Below are positions 54,836 to 62,833 of a stretch of 64,000 nucleotides of DNA, piece after piece (the first letter of the stretch is position 1; each line of letters opens with the position of its first letter). Position numbers and translations under genes: made by a program. Origin of the DNA: Actinophytocola sp044466355. GTDB taxonomy: Bacteria > Actinomycetota > Actinomycetes > Mycobacteriales > Pseudonocardiaceae. Under the pieces are notes generated by a model. The model was not told the origin of the DNA. It saw only the letters and a program-made list of their open reading frames with translations, and ran no database searches. The stretch is from the NCBI RefSeq assembly GCF_044466355.1, contig NZ_JBITMQ010000010.1, positions 186,001 through 250,000 on the forward strand. Reading direction: 5' to 3'.

Positions 54836-55993
54836 ATGCTGACCTGGAGCACCGAACAAAGACGATTACGCACTGCCATGGCCGCGTGGTCGGCGGATCT
54901 GTCCGCCGACCACGTGGCCATCGATGCCGAGAGCAGGTTTCCGCACGAGAAGTGGAAGCTGCTCCAGCAGATGGACATCTTCCGGCTCCCGTTCGACGAG
55001 GAATGGGGCGGGCTCGGCCAGGACGTGCTCACCACCATGTACGTGCTGGAGGGACTCGGGCACGGGTGCCGCGACGGCGGGCTGAGCTTCTCCGTGTCCA
55101 CCCACATCGTCAGCACGGGCATCCCCATCCAGCGGTTCGGGAGCAGGGACCTGAAGTCGCGGATCCTGCCCGCCATCTGCGACGGTGACCGGATCGGCGC
55201 GCACGCGATCACCGAGCCCGACTTCGGCTCGGACGCGCTCGCCATGCGCACCTCCGCCCGCCGCGACGGCGACCACTTCGTGCTCAACGGCAGCAAGACC
55301 TTCGTAAGCAACGGTCCGGTCGCCGACCTCTTCGTGGTGTACGCGCGCACCCACCCGGACGGCGGCCCGCTGGGCACCACCGCGTTCGTGGTCGAACGGG
55401 ACACACCCGGTTTCACGGTCGGCAACCCGATAGCGAAGATGGGGCTGCGCACCTCCCCGCTCGCCGAGCTGTTCTTCGACGACTGCCGGGTGCCCGCCGC
55501 GAACGTCATCGGCCGCGCCGGGGGCGGCTTCCTGGTGCTGGACCACGTCATGAAGTGGGAGATCCTCTGCTCGTTCGTGATCAACCTGGGTGAGATGGAG
55601 CACCGGCTCGAACAGGTCGTCGGGTATGCGAAGGAGCGTTCCGCGTTCGGCTCGCCGATCGGGTCGTTCCAGGCGGTCTCGCACCGCATCGCCGACATGA
55701 AGATCGGCGTGGAAACCACCCGCAAATGGCTCTACGACACGGCGGCGAAGTTCGCCGACGGCAAGAACATCACCACCGACCTCGCCATCACCAAGCTGGT
55801 CGCCAGCGAACAGAACGTCGCCTCCGCGATGGCCGCCGTGCAGATCTTCGGCGGCAACGGCTACATGGCCGAGTACGGCGTGGAGAAGGACCTGCGCGGC
55901 GCGGTGGCGGGCACCATCTACTCGGGCACGTCGGAGATCCAGCGCAACCGGATCGCCGCCACGCTGGGGCTCGGCGGAAGCAGAGCGTCATGA
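54836..55993 (+). CDS. Acyl-CoA-dehydrogenase-like oxidase, candidate prolyl-carrier-protein dehydrogenase
   Basis: 385 residues from an ATG at 54836 (GGAG six bases upstream). The typical flavin motifs IGAHAITEPDFGSDALAM, LNGSKTFVSNGP and QIFGGNGYMAEYGVEKDLRG are present. The last-loop catalytic Glu of short-chain enzymes is replaced by Ser363 (IYSGTSEIQR). A Glu at 242 (MKWEILCSF) aligns with the helix-G base of isovaleryl-CoA dehydrogenase, the arrangement I expect for carrier-bound prolyl oxidases (RedW/PltE/CloN3). With the adjacent ligase and carrier protein it could make pyrrole-2-carboxyl-carrier protein. A TTA codon occurs at codon 11. Confidence 0.82.
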   Translation: MLTWSTEQRRLRTAMAAWSADLSADHVAIDAESRFPHEKWKLLQQMDIFRLPFDEEWGGLGQDVLTTMYVLEGLGHGCRDGGLSFSVSTHIVSTGIPIQRFGSRDLKSRILPAICDGDRIGAHAITEPDFGSDALAMRTSARRDGDHFVLNGSKTFVSNGPVADLFVVYARTHPDGGPLGTTAFVVERDTPGFTVGNPIAKMGLRTSPLAELFFDDCRVPAANVIGRAGGGFLVLDHVMKWEILCSFVINLGEMEHRLEQVVGYAKERSAFGSPIGSFQAVSHRIADMKIGVETTRKWLYDTAAKFADGKNITTDLAITKLVASEQNVASAMAAVQIFGGNGYMAEYGVEKDLRGAVAGTIYSGTSEIQRNRIAATLGLGGSRAS

Positions 55994-56685
55994 TGGTGAC
56001 CGACGAGCAGCTGCGCGTGACCCCGTTCCTCGACCACGACTCGGCACAGGTCAGGGGCTTCGTCGACCGGTGGGCACCCGAGGACGGTGCTGACGCGATG
56101 ACCCGTGCGGTGGCCCTGTACCGCGCCGTCCGCGACCGCATCACCTACGAGGTGTTCGGCGCCGACCTGTCCCGCGAGGGCCTGCGGGCGAGCGAGGTGG
56201 TCACCCGCCGCTCGGGCATCTGCCTGCACAAGTCGGTGCTCTACGCCGCGACGTTGCGTGCGATCGGCGTGCCGAGCCGGTTGCTACTCACCGACGTGCG
56301 CAACCACCTGTCGTCACCGCGGTTGCGTGAGCTGGTCGGGGGCGACGTCTTCACCTTCCACTGCCTCACCGTCGTCCACAACGGACAGGATTGGGTGCGG
56401 GCGACACCGGTGTTCAACCGGACCCTGTGCCGCCTGTACGGCATCACACCGTTGGAGTTCGACGGTACGAGCGACAGCGTGCACCACCCGTACGACCTGA
56501 AGGGCCGCAGGCACATGGAGTTCCTGCGCACGCACGGCGAGTTCGACGACCTGCCCTACGACCTCGTGCTGTCCGGGCTCCGAGCCGCCCATCCCGCACT
56601 GTTCGCGAGCGACACGAGGTTCGCCGATGGCTCACTCGTCGCCGATGCCGCACGAACCACCGCCACAGAAGGAGACGTAGCATGA
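55990..56685 (+). CDS. Transglutaminase-like protein
   Basis: 231 residues from an ATG at 55990 overlapping the oxidase stop. The core RRSGICLHKSVLYAATLRAI with the Cys nucleophile, then FHCLTVVHNGQDWVRATP with His and an Asp-rich follow-up, matches the transglutaminase-like Cys-His-Asp superfamily. Members act as proteases, amide-forming enzymes (AdmF/PznX types) or non-catalytic scaffolds. In this operon an amide-forming or hydrolytic step on a carrier-bound intermediate is possible. Specificity cannot be seen. Confidence 0.8.
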   Translation: MMVTDEQLRVTPFLDHDSAQVRGFVDRWAPEDGADAMTRAVALYRAVRDRITYEVFGADLSREGLRASEVVTRRSGICLHKSVLYAATLRAIGVPSRLLLTDVRNHLSSPRLRELVGGDVFTFHCLTVVHNGQDWVRATPVFNRTLCRLYGITPLEFDGTSDSVHHPYDLKGRRHMEFLRTHGEFDDLPYDLVLSGLRAAHPALFASDTRFADGSLVADAARTTATEGDVA

Positions 56686-58046
56686 CCGGCCAGATCAAGT
56701 ACCAGCTCGACGAGCGGGACCTGCCGACCACCTGGTACAACATCGCCGCCGACCTGCCCGGCCTCGAGCCGCTCCTGCACCCGGGCACCGGCGCGGCGAT
56801 CACCGTCGACGACCTGGTGCCGATCATGCCGGAGACGCTGGCACGGCAGGAGCTCAGCCGGGAACGCGAGGTCGAGATCCCCGAGCCGGTGCGCAGGCTC
56901 TACGCGCAGTGGCGGCCGTCGCCGCTGTACCGCGCCCGCAGGCTCGAGCAGGTGCTGGACACCCCCGCGAAGATCTACTACAAGTACGAGGGCGTCAGCC
57001 CGGCGGGCAGCCACAAGCCGAACACCGCGATCCCCCAGGCGTTCTACAACAAGGAAGCCGGCATCACCCGGCTGGTGACCGAGACCGGGGCTGGGCAGTG
57101 GGGTTCCGCGCTGTCCTTCGCCGGTGCGCTGTTCGGGCTGGACGTCAGCGTCTACATGGTCAAGGTCAGCTACCACCAGAAGCCGTACCGGCGGCTGCTC
57201 ATGGAGACCTACGGCGCCCGCTGCGTGCCCTCCCCCAGCACGGAGACCGAGGCGGGGCGGGCGATCCTGGCCGACGACCCGGACTGCACCGGCAGCCTCG
57301 GCATCGCCACGTCGGAGGCCGTCGAGCTGGCGGCGGGCGACCCGTACACCAACTACGCGGGCGGCAGCGTGCTCAACCACGTGCTGCTGCACCAGTCGGT
57401 GATCGGCAAGGAGGCGCTCAAGCAGCTGGAGCTCGCGGGTGACCAGGCCGACGTCGTGATCGGCTGCGCGGGCGGTGGCAGCAACCTCGGCGGTCTCACG
57501 TTCCCGTTCCTCGGCGAGAAGCTGGCCGGGCGGACCGACGTCCGCGTCGTGGCGGCGGAGCCCGCCGCGTGCCCGACCCTGACCCAGGGCAAGTTCGCCT
57601 ACGACTTCGGCGACACGGCGGGGCTGACACCGCTGCTGCGCATGCACACGCTGGGCCACGAGTTCGTGCCGCCTGCCTTCCACGCCGGCGGTCTGCGGTA
57701 CCACGGCATGGCGCCGCTGGTGAGCGGCGCGGTCGAACAGGGTCTGATCGAGCCGGTCGCGGTGGCGCAGACGGACTGCTTCGCGTCGGGCCTGACCTTC
57801 GCGAAGTCGGAGGGCCTCGTGCCCGCGCCCGAGTCGACGCACGCGATCCACGCGGCGATCACCGAAGCGTTGCGGTGCAAGGAGGAAGGCAGCAAGGAGA
57901 CCATCGTCTTCGGACTGTCCGGGCACGGGTTCTTCGACCTCGCGGCGTACCAGGCGTACCTGGCGGGCGAGCTGCGGGACGACGCGTACGACGACGAGGC
58001 GGTCGCCACCGCGCTGTCCAACCTGCCAACGGTGCCCAATGGCTGA
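56682..58046 (+). CDS. TrpB2-type tryptophan synthase beta-like PLP enzyme
   Basis: 454 residues from an ATG at 56682 overlapping the preceding stop, with GGAG upstream. The PLP lysine is in SPAGSHKPNTAIPQ (Lys112), followed by TETGAGQWGSALSFAG, the diagnostic TrpB2 form of the active-site loop, and the phosphate loop GCAGGGSNLGGLTFP. TrpB2 enzymes join indole and serine, or phosphoserine in some archaea, without strict need for TrpA. The sequence shows no loss of key residues. It is the least diverged of the Trp-like enzymes here. Confidence 0.93.
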   Translation: MTGQIKYQLDERDLPTTWYNIAADLPGLEPLLHPGTGAAITVDDLVPIMPETLARQELSREREVEIPEPVRRLYAQWRPSPLYRARRLEQVLDTPAKIYYKYEGVSPAGSHKPNTAIPQAFYNKEAGITRLVTETGAGQWGSALSFAGALFGLDVSVYMVKVSYHQKPYRRLLMETYGARCVPSPSTETEAGRAILADDPDCTGSLGIATSEAVELAAGDPYTNYAGGSVLNHVLLHQSVIGKEALKQLELAGDQADVVIGCAGGGSNLGGLTFPFLGEKLAGRTDVRVVAAEPAACPTLTQGKFAYDFGDTAGLTPLLRMHTLGHEFVPPAFHAGGLRYHGMAPLVSGAVEQGLIEPVAVAQTDCFASGLTFAKSEGLVPAPESTHAIHAAITEALRCKEEGSKETIVFGLSGHGFFDLAAYQAYLAGELRDDAYDDEAVATALSNLPTVPNG

Positions 58047-58749
58047 CGTCCTGCTGCCGGACGCGCCGTGGCTGAAGGTCTGCGGCGCGACCGGCGGCGC
58101 GGACGTGACCGCCCTGGCGTCCGGCGGCGCTGACCTGGTCGGCCTCTGGCACGGCGTCATGGGCGGGCACGCCGACCTCGACCGCGCACGGCTGGTCCGG
58201 CTCGCCTCGGCGTGCGCGGCGGCACGACGCGTACCTGTCCTGGTCACCTTCAGCGGTGACATGACCGTGATCGCGGGCGCGATGGGCGATGCCGGGATCG
58301 GCTTCGTGCAACTCCACGGCTACCAGCCGCCGACGGCGGTGCGTGCGCTCAAGTCCGCCGCCGGGGCGGCGACCGTGATCAAGGTGCTGCACGTGGCCGG
58401 CACGGTGTCGCACGAGCAGCGGCTGCTGCGTTCCTACCGGCGCGCGGGCGTGGACCTGTTCCTGCTGGACGCGGTCGGCGAGGACGGCGGCATCGGCAGC
58501 ACCGGCCGGGAGCTCGACCCCGCCGTGGTGCTCGCGATCGCGGACGAGGTGGACGCGCCGTTCCTGCTCGCGGGCGGTGTCTCCCCCCACAACGCCGAGC
58601 GGTTCGCGGCGGTCCGGGCCCACCCCCACTTCGCGGGCGTCGACGTGGACACCGCGGCCCGTGACGCCGACGGCCGGTTCACGGCGGCACGCGTGGCGGC
58701 GATCCGCCGGGCGTGGCGCAGGCCGGAGCCACGAGGAGCCACCGCATGA
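58039..58749 (+). CDS. TrpF-like phosphoribosylanthranilate isomerase, divergent
   Basis: 236 residues from an ATG at 58039 that overlaps the trpB2-like stop by 8 bp. Catalytic Cys15 (LKVCGATG) and Asp144 (LFLLDAVG) are in place, as are VQLHG and LLAGGVSPHNAE. The region after the second strand lacks the Arg of the SKRY motif of TrpF, and the usual DVSSGVE reads GVDVDTAARD. The Amadori rearrangement chemistry is therefore retained but the aromatic acceptor site is altered. This supports a non-anthranilate substrate, as for the TrpD-like protein. Confidence 0.83.
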   Translation: MADVLLPDAPWLKVCGATGGADVTALASGGADLVGLWHGVMGGHADLDRARLVRLASACAAARRVPVLVTFSGDMTVIAGAMGDAGIGFVQLHGYQPPTAVRALKSAAGAATVIKVLHVAGTVSHEQRLLRSYRRAGVDLFLLDAVGEDGGIGSTGRELDPAVVLAIADEVDAPFLLAGGVSPHNAERFAAVRAHPHFAGVDVDTAARDADGRFTAARVAAIRRAWRRPEPRGATA

Positions 58750-59432
58750 CCCGGTTCGCGAAGACGCTCACCGAGGCCGGGGTGCCGGTCATCGGCGAGA
58801 TCAAGCTGCGGTCGTCGGACGGGGTGCCGCTGCTCGGCGACCGCTCGGTCGAGGAGGTGCTGGACACCTACCGGGACAACGGCATCGAGTGCGTCTCGGT
58901 GGTGACCGGACGCTGGTTCGGCGGCACCGCCGACCTGCTGCGGCGGGTCACCGAAAGCACCGGGCTTCCGGTGCTGCAGAAGGACTTCCTCACCCGGCGG
59001 GCCCAGCTGGCGGCCGCCCGCGACCAGGGCGCGGCCGCCGTGTTGCTGACGGCGAGCGTGCTGTCCGCCGACGTGTTGAACCGGCTGGCCGAGACGGCGC
59101 TCGCCATCGGTCTCACCCCCTTCGTCGAGATCGTGGACGAACAGGAGCTCGCCGCGCTGCGGCACCCCGAGGAGTGCGTCATCGCGGTGAACAACAAGGA
59201 CATCAAGAACCGCGAGCGCGACCAGGGCGACCTGGGGCGCAGCTCCGGGCTGCTGGCGGCGCTGCGCGCGGCCGGGGTCCGCTGCGCGGTCAGCGCCAGC
59301 GGCATCACCAGCCCGGCCGCGGGCGCCGAGTTGATCAAGGCAGGCTACAACGGTCTGCTCGTCGGCACCGGGCTGCTCACCGCCGCCAGCCCGGGCGCGT
59401 GGCTGACCGAGTTCCGGCGGTGCCTGCGATGA
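58746..59432 (+). CDS. TrpC-like indole-glycerol-phosphate synthase, divergent
   Basis: 228 residues from an ATG at 58746 (4-bp overlap). Compared with TrpC it keeps Glu18 and Lys20 (VIGEIKLRSS), Lys79 (VLQKDFL), Glu128 (PFVEIVD) and Asn149 (AVNNKDI). The Glu of the conserved ESGI motif is Ala184 (SASGI), and the Arg before the catalytic Asp in NSRDL is Lys. The first 40-50 residues of standard TrpC are missing, which makes it shorter. It may close a related ring, perhaps without the usual carboxylate handling; that is inference. Its stop overlaps the decarboxylase start. Confidence 0.83.
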   Translation: MTRFAKTLTEAGVPVIGEIKLRSSDGVPLLGDRSVEEVLDTYRDNGIECVSVVTGRWFGGTADLLRRVTESTGLPVLQKDFLTRRAQLAAARDQGAAAVLLTASVLSADVLNRLAETALAIGLTPFVEIVDEQELAALRHPEECVIAVNNKDIKNRERDQGDLGRSSGLLAALRAAGVRCAVSASGITSPAAGAELIKAGYNGLLVGTGLLTAASPGAWLTEFRRCLR

Positions 59433-60850
59433 CCGGCAACCCGGCGCCGTCGCTGCGCGCCGCACTGGACACGGTGCCCGGCTCCGACCGGGCCGAGCAC
59501 GCGGGATGCGTCCCCGAGGAGATCGCCACCCACTACGCCACCCACTACGCCGGGGTGCCCGCGGGCTCCGCCGACCGCGCGGAGAAGGTGGTGACCTACC
59601 GGCCGGACGGCGCCGAGATGCCGGTGCTCCTCGGGGCGTACGGCTGTGAGCGGCGGGTGCGGTCCTGGCTGCCCGGCCTGCCCGCGCGCACCAGCGCCGC
59701 CGCGGCCGCCGACCTGGTCGCCGCGGCGCGGCAGGTCCACCGGGTCAGCGACGCGCCCTGCCAGGAGCACGTCTCGACCGAGGTGGACGTGCTCACGCTG
59801 CCCGCGCTGCTGGCCACGCCGAGGGACGCCGGGCGGTACCTGACGATGGGCGTGGTGTACGCACGCGACCCCCGCACCGGGGTGATCGCGCTGTCCACAC
59901 ACCGGATGCTGCTCGTCGGGCCGGACCGGCTGGCCGTCTGGATGCTGTCCAGCCGCCGCCTGCGTGCGATGCGCGAGCGCGCGGTGCGTGCGGGCAAGCG
60001 GCTGCCGGTTTCGGTCAACATCGGTGTGCCGCCGGCCGTGATGGTCGCGTCCGCGTTGAGCGCGGACCTGCTCACGTCAGCGACGAACAAGCTGGGGATG
60101 GCCGGTGCGCTGGGCGGCACGTCCGTCGGGCTGGCGGACGCGGTCAGCCAGGACACCGACGTGCTGGCGGAGTCGGAGATCGTCCTGGAGGGCTACCTCG
60201 ACCACCAGGTGACGGCGGAGGCGGTGCACGGCCCGCCGAAGATGTCGATGCCGGAGTTCCTCGGCTACGACGGCGCTGCGCAGGACGAGCTCCCAGTGCT
60301 CACGCTGACCGCGCGGACCACGCGGCGGGACCCGCACTACCAGGCCGTGATCGGCCCCGGCCGGGAACAGTCGGTGATCCTCGGCCTCGCGGGCGCGCTG
60401 TCCGTCGCGATGGGCGACGCCCCCGGCCTCGGCATGGTGCACGACGTGCACCTCCCGCCCGCGGGCGGCGGCATGCTGACGCTGTTCCTGGCCGTGCGGA
60501 AGCAGTCCGTGCACGACGACGACCTGCTCGTGCCACTCGCGCGCGCGATCTTCGACCGGCACTCGTTCGTCAAGCTGATCGTGTGCGTCGACGACGACGT
60601 CGACGTGCGGTGCGCGGAGGACGTCTGGTGGGCGGTCACCACCCGGGGCAACCTCAGCGCCGCCGTCACGTTCACCGGTTACCGGCCGCTCGCCATGGAC
60701 CCGTCGCAGACCACCGACTGGGCACGTGCCCGCGGTCTGCCCGCGGACGAGGGACCGAGGACGCTGATCGACGCCACGGTGCCGTTCGCGCTTCGCGACA
60801 CCACGCGCCGGAGCTTTCCGATGCGACCAGGAGGATCGCCATGTCACTGA
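59429..60850 (+). CDS. UbiD-family decarboxylase
   Basis: 473 residues from an ATG at 59429 overlapping the TrpC-like stop. The UbiD core is visible: VNIGVPPAVMVASALSAD, LAESEIVLEGYLDHQ (the Glu of the family's E-R-E site region), EFLGYDG, and the late IVCVDDDVDVRCAEDVWWAV. UbiD enzymes use prenylated FMN to remove or add CO2 on aromatic or unsaturated acids, including pyrrole- and indole-carboxylates. No UbiX-type prenyltransferase is in the window. It probably decarboxylates the heteroaromatic unit made by this operon. Confidence 0.88.
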   Translation: MTGNPAPSLRAALDTVPGSDRAEHAGCVPEEIATHYATHYAGVPAGSADRAEKVVTYRPDGAEMPVLLGAYGCERRVRSWLPGLPARTSAAAAADLVAAARQVHRVSDAPCQEHVSTEVDVLTLPALLATPRDAGRYLTMGVVYARDPRTGVIALSTHRMLLVGPDRLAVWMLSSRRLRAMRERAVRAGKRLPVSVNIGVPPAVMVASALSADLLTSATNKLGMAGALGGTSVGLADAVSQDTDVLAESEIVLEGYLDHQVTAEAVHGPPKMSMPEFLGYDGAAQDELPVLTLTARTTRRDPHYQAVIGPGREQSVILGLAGALSVAMGDAPGLGMVHDVHLPPAGGGMLTLFLAVRKQSVHDDDLLVPLARAIFDRHSFVKLIVCVDDDVDVRCAEDVWWAVTTRGNLSAAVTFTGYRPLAMDPSQTTDWARARGLPADEGPRTLIDATVPFALRDTTRRSFPMRPGGSPCH

Positions 60851-61470
60851 GCTTCCCGTCGGCCACCACGCTCCTGCTGTTCGCTGGGACGGCCTTCCTG
60901 CTGGTGATCATCCCCGGGCCCAACATGTTCTTCATCCTGAGCAAGGGAATCGTCAGCGGCAGGCGAGCGGCCTTCGCCTCCGCGTTCGGCGTCGAACTGG
61001 GCACGCTGGTGCACATCGTCGGCACGGTCGTCGGCATCTCGGCGCTGCTGGCCTCGTCGCCGGTCGCGTTCAACATCCTGAAGTACGCGGGGGCCGCGTA
61101 CCTGCTCTACCTCGCCTACCGGGCGGCACGCGCGCCAGAGAGCCACCTGAGCGAGACGGTTCCGGAACAGTCGATGCTGCGCACACTCGGGAGCGCGGCG
61201 CTGGTCAACGTCCTCAACCCCAAGGTGGCGTTGTTCTTCCTCGCGCTGTTCCCACAGTTCATCGCGCCCGACGCGGTCTCGGTGCCCAGCCAGGCGTTGA
61301 TCCTCGGCCTCGTGTTCTTCGTCATCGCGCTGCTGCTCGACCTGCTGTACGCGACCGGTTCGGTGGCGGTCGGGCGCTGGCTGGACCACAACCCGAGGTT
61401 CCACCTCTGGCAGCGCGTCGGCTCCGCGGCCACCCTCGTCGGTCTCGCGCTCTTCGCCGCGCTGGCCTGA
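60841..61470 (+). CDS. LysE/RhtB-family exporter
   Basis: 209 residues from an ATG at 60841, overlapping the UbiD gene end by 10 bp and preceded by AGGAGG. It opens with the family motif FLLVIIPGPNMFFILSKGIV, then AAFASAFGVELGTLVHI and ALVNVLNPKVALFFLALFPQF, the LysE signature, with six transmembrane helices. Members export amino acids and analogues. In this operon it may export excess amino-acid-like intermediate or product. Confidence 0.92.
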   Translation: MSLSFPSATTLLLFAGTAFLLVIIPGPNMFFILSKGIVSGRRAAFASAFGVELGTLVHIVGTVVGISALLASSPVAFNILKYAGAAYLLYLAYRAARAPESHLSETVPEQSMLRTLGSAALVNVLNPKVALFFLALFPQFIAPDAVSVPSQALILGLVFFVIALLLDLLYATGSVAVGRWLDHNPRFHLWQRVGSAATLVGLALFAALA

Positions 61471-61581
61471 CCGGCACACGTCGCTCGCGGCGCGGAAACA
61501 CCGCATCCACAAGGATGTCCGTGCCCGAACGCGGTGTGATGCTCAGGGGTGCATCAGGCTCTCCGAAGGGATGTACCGGAC

Positions 61582-62829
61582 ATGACAGCCGCCAGGAGCG
61601 TGCCGACGAACGGCCACCCGTCCCCACCGGAACCGGGGCTGACCGAGGACGCGGTCGTCGCCCGCGCGGAGCGGATCGCGGCGACACTCGTCGACCGGCA
61701 GGCCGAGACCGAGCAGCGCGGGTACTACGCACTGGACACGCACAACGAGTTCCTCGGCGCCGGCCTGTACCGGCTCCTGGTGCCCCGGCGCTACGGCGGC
61801 TACGAGTTCGGTCTGGACACCAGCGTGCGCGTGGTGTCCGCACTCGCACGCGGCTGCCCGTCGACCGCCTGGATGTACGCGTTCGGCGCGACACACGCGC
61901 TCATCGCCGCCACGCTGTTCGGCGAGGAGGCGCAGGACGAGCTGTTCGCCGGTGGCGACTTCATCTGCCCGGCCACGGTCGCGCCGGTCGGGTTCGCGGA
62001 GCCTGCCGACGACGGCGGCTGGATCGTCGACGGCGTGCACGCCTACTGCTCCGGCTCGCCGTATGCCAACCACTTCATCGGCCACACCCTGGTGGCGGGC
62101 GAGGACGGCGAGCCCCCGGCGCCGATGATGTTCACCGTGCCGAGGACACAGTGGACACGGCTGGACGACTGGGGCGCGCAGCTCGGCCTGAAGGGCAGCG
62201 GCTCGCACAGCATCGCGATCGAGAAGGTGCACGTGCCGGCGCACCGTGCGCTGCCCGGCACGCACATGGGCCTGACGAGCGTCGTCGACGGCACGTCCGG
62301 CCGCGAGCTGCACGGCAACCCCCTGTACGGCGGCGGGGTGCTGAGCTCCCTGCAGTTCCAGCTCGGCGCGCTGGCGGTCGGCATGGCCACCGGCGCCCTG
62401 GACGCCTACGCCGACCTGATGCGCAGCCGCCACACCACGTTCCCGCCGATCACCCTCCGCACGGAGAACCCGGACTACCAGACCCACTACGGCGAGGCCG
62501 CGGGCCGGATCGCCGCCGCGGCCGCCGCGCTGCGCGACGCGGTGCGGCAGTGGGACGAGGCGGCACGGCGCGGGCCGCAGGCGTGCACCCGCGAGCTGGA
62601 CCTGCGGCTGTCCGTTATCACCCGCGAGGCCATCCGCCTGTCCTGGAGCGCGGTGTCCGAGCACCTGTTCCCCACCGCGGGGTCGAGCGCGGTGCGCGCG
62701 GGCGCACGCATCGAGCGCGTCTGGCGGGACATGTCGACCCAGCACAGCCACGCCGGGGTGAGTGTCTTCCTGGCGACCGTGGCCAACCGCCAGCTCGCCG
62801 AGCTGGTCTTCGACGTGGCGGGGCGGTGA
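61582..62829 (+). CDS. Flavin-dependent monooxygenase of the acyl-CoA dehydrogenase fold (second copy)
   Basis: 415 residues from an ATG at 61582; an in-frame ATG at 61549 would add 11 residues. Its helical start and the segment YRLLVPRRYGGYEFGLDTSV, then GCPSTAWMYAFGATHA, match the group D monooxygenase encoded at 49113-50291, of which it is a distant paralogue. A flavin reductase partner should supply FADH2; none is seen in the window. It likely hydroxylates an aromatic intermediate. The HpaB-type hydroxylase gene begins 5 bp downstream. Confidence 0.83.
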   Translation: MTAARSVPTNGHPSPPEPGLTEDAVVARAERIAATLVDRQAETEQRGYYALDTHNEFLGAGLYRLLVPRRYGGYEFGLDTSVRVVSALARGCPSTAWMYAFGATHALIAATLFGEEAQDELFAGGDFICPATVAPVGFAEPADDGGWIVDGVHAYCSGSPYANHFIGHTLVAGEDGEPPAPMMFTVPRTQWTRLDDWGAQLGLKGSGSHSIAIEKVHVPAHRALPGTHMGLTSVVDGTSGRELHGNPLYGGGVLSSLQFQLGALAVGMATGALDAYADLMRSRHTTFPPITLRTENPDYQTHYGEAAGRIAAAAAALRDAVRQWDEAARRGPQACTRELDLRLSVITREAIRLSWSAVSEHLFPTAGSSAVRAGARIERVWRDMSTQHSHAGVSVFLATVANRQLAELVFDVAGR

Positions 62830-62833
62830 TCAG

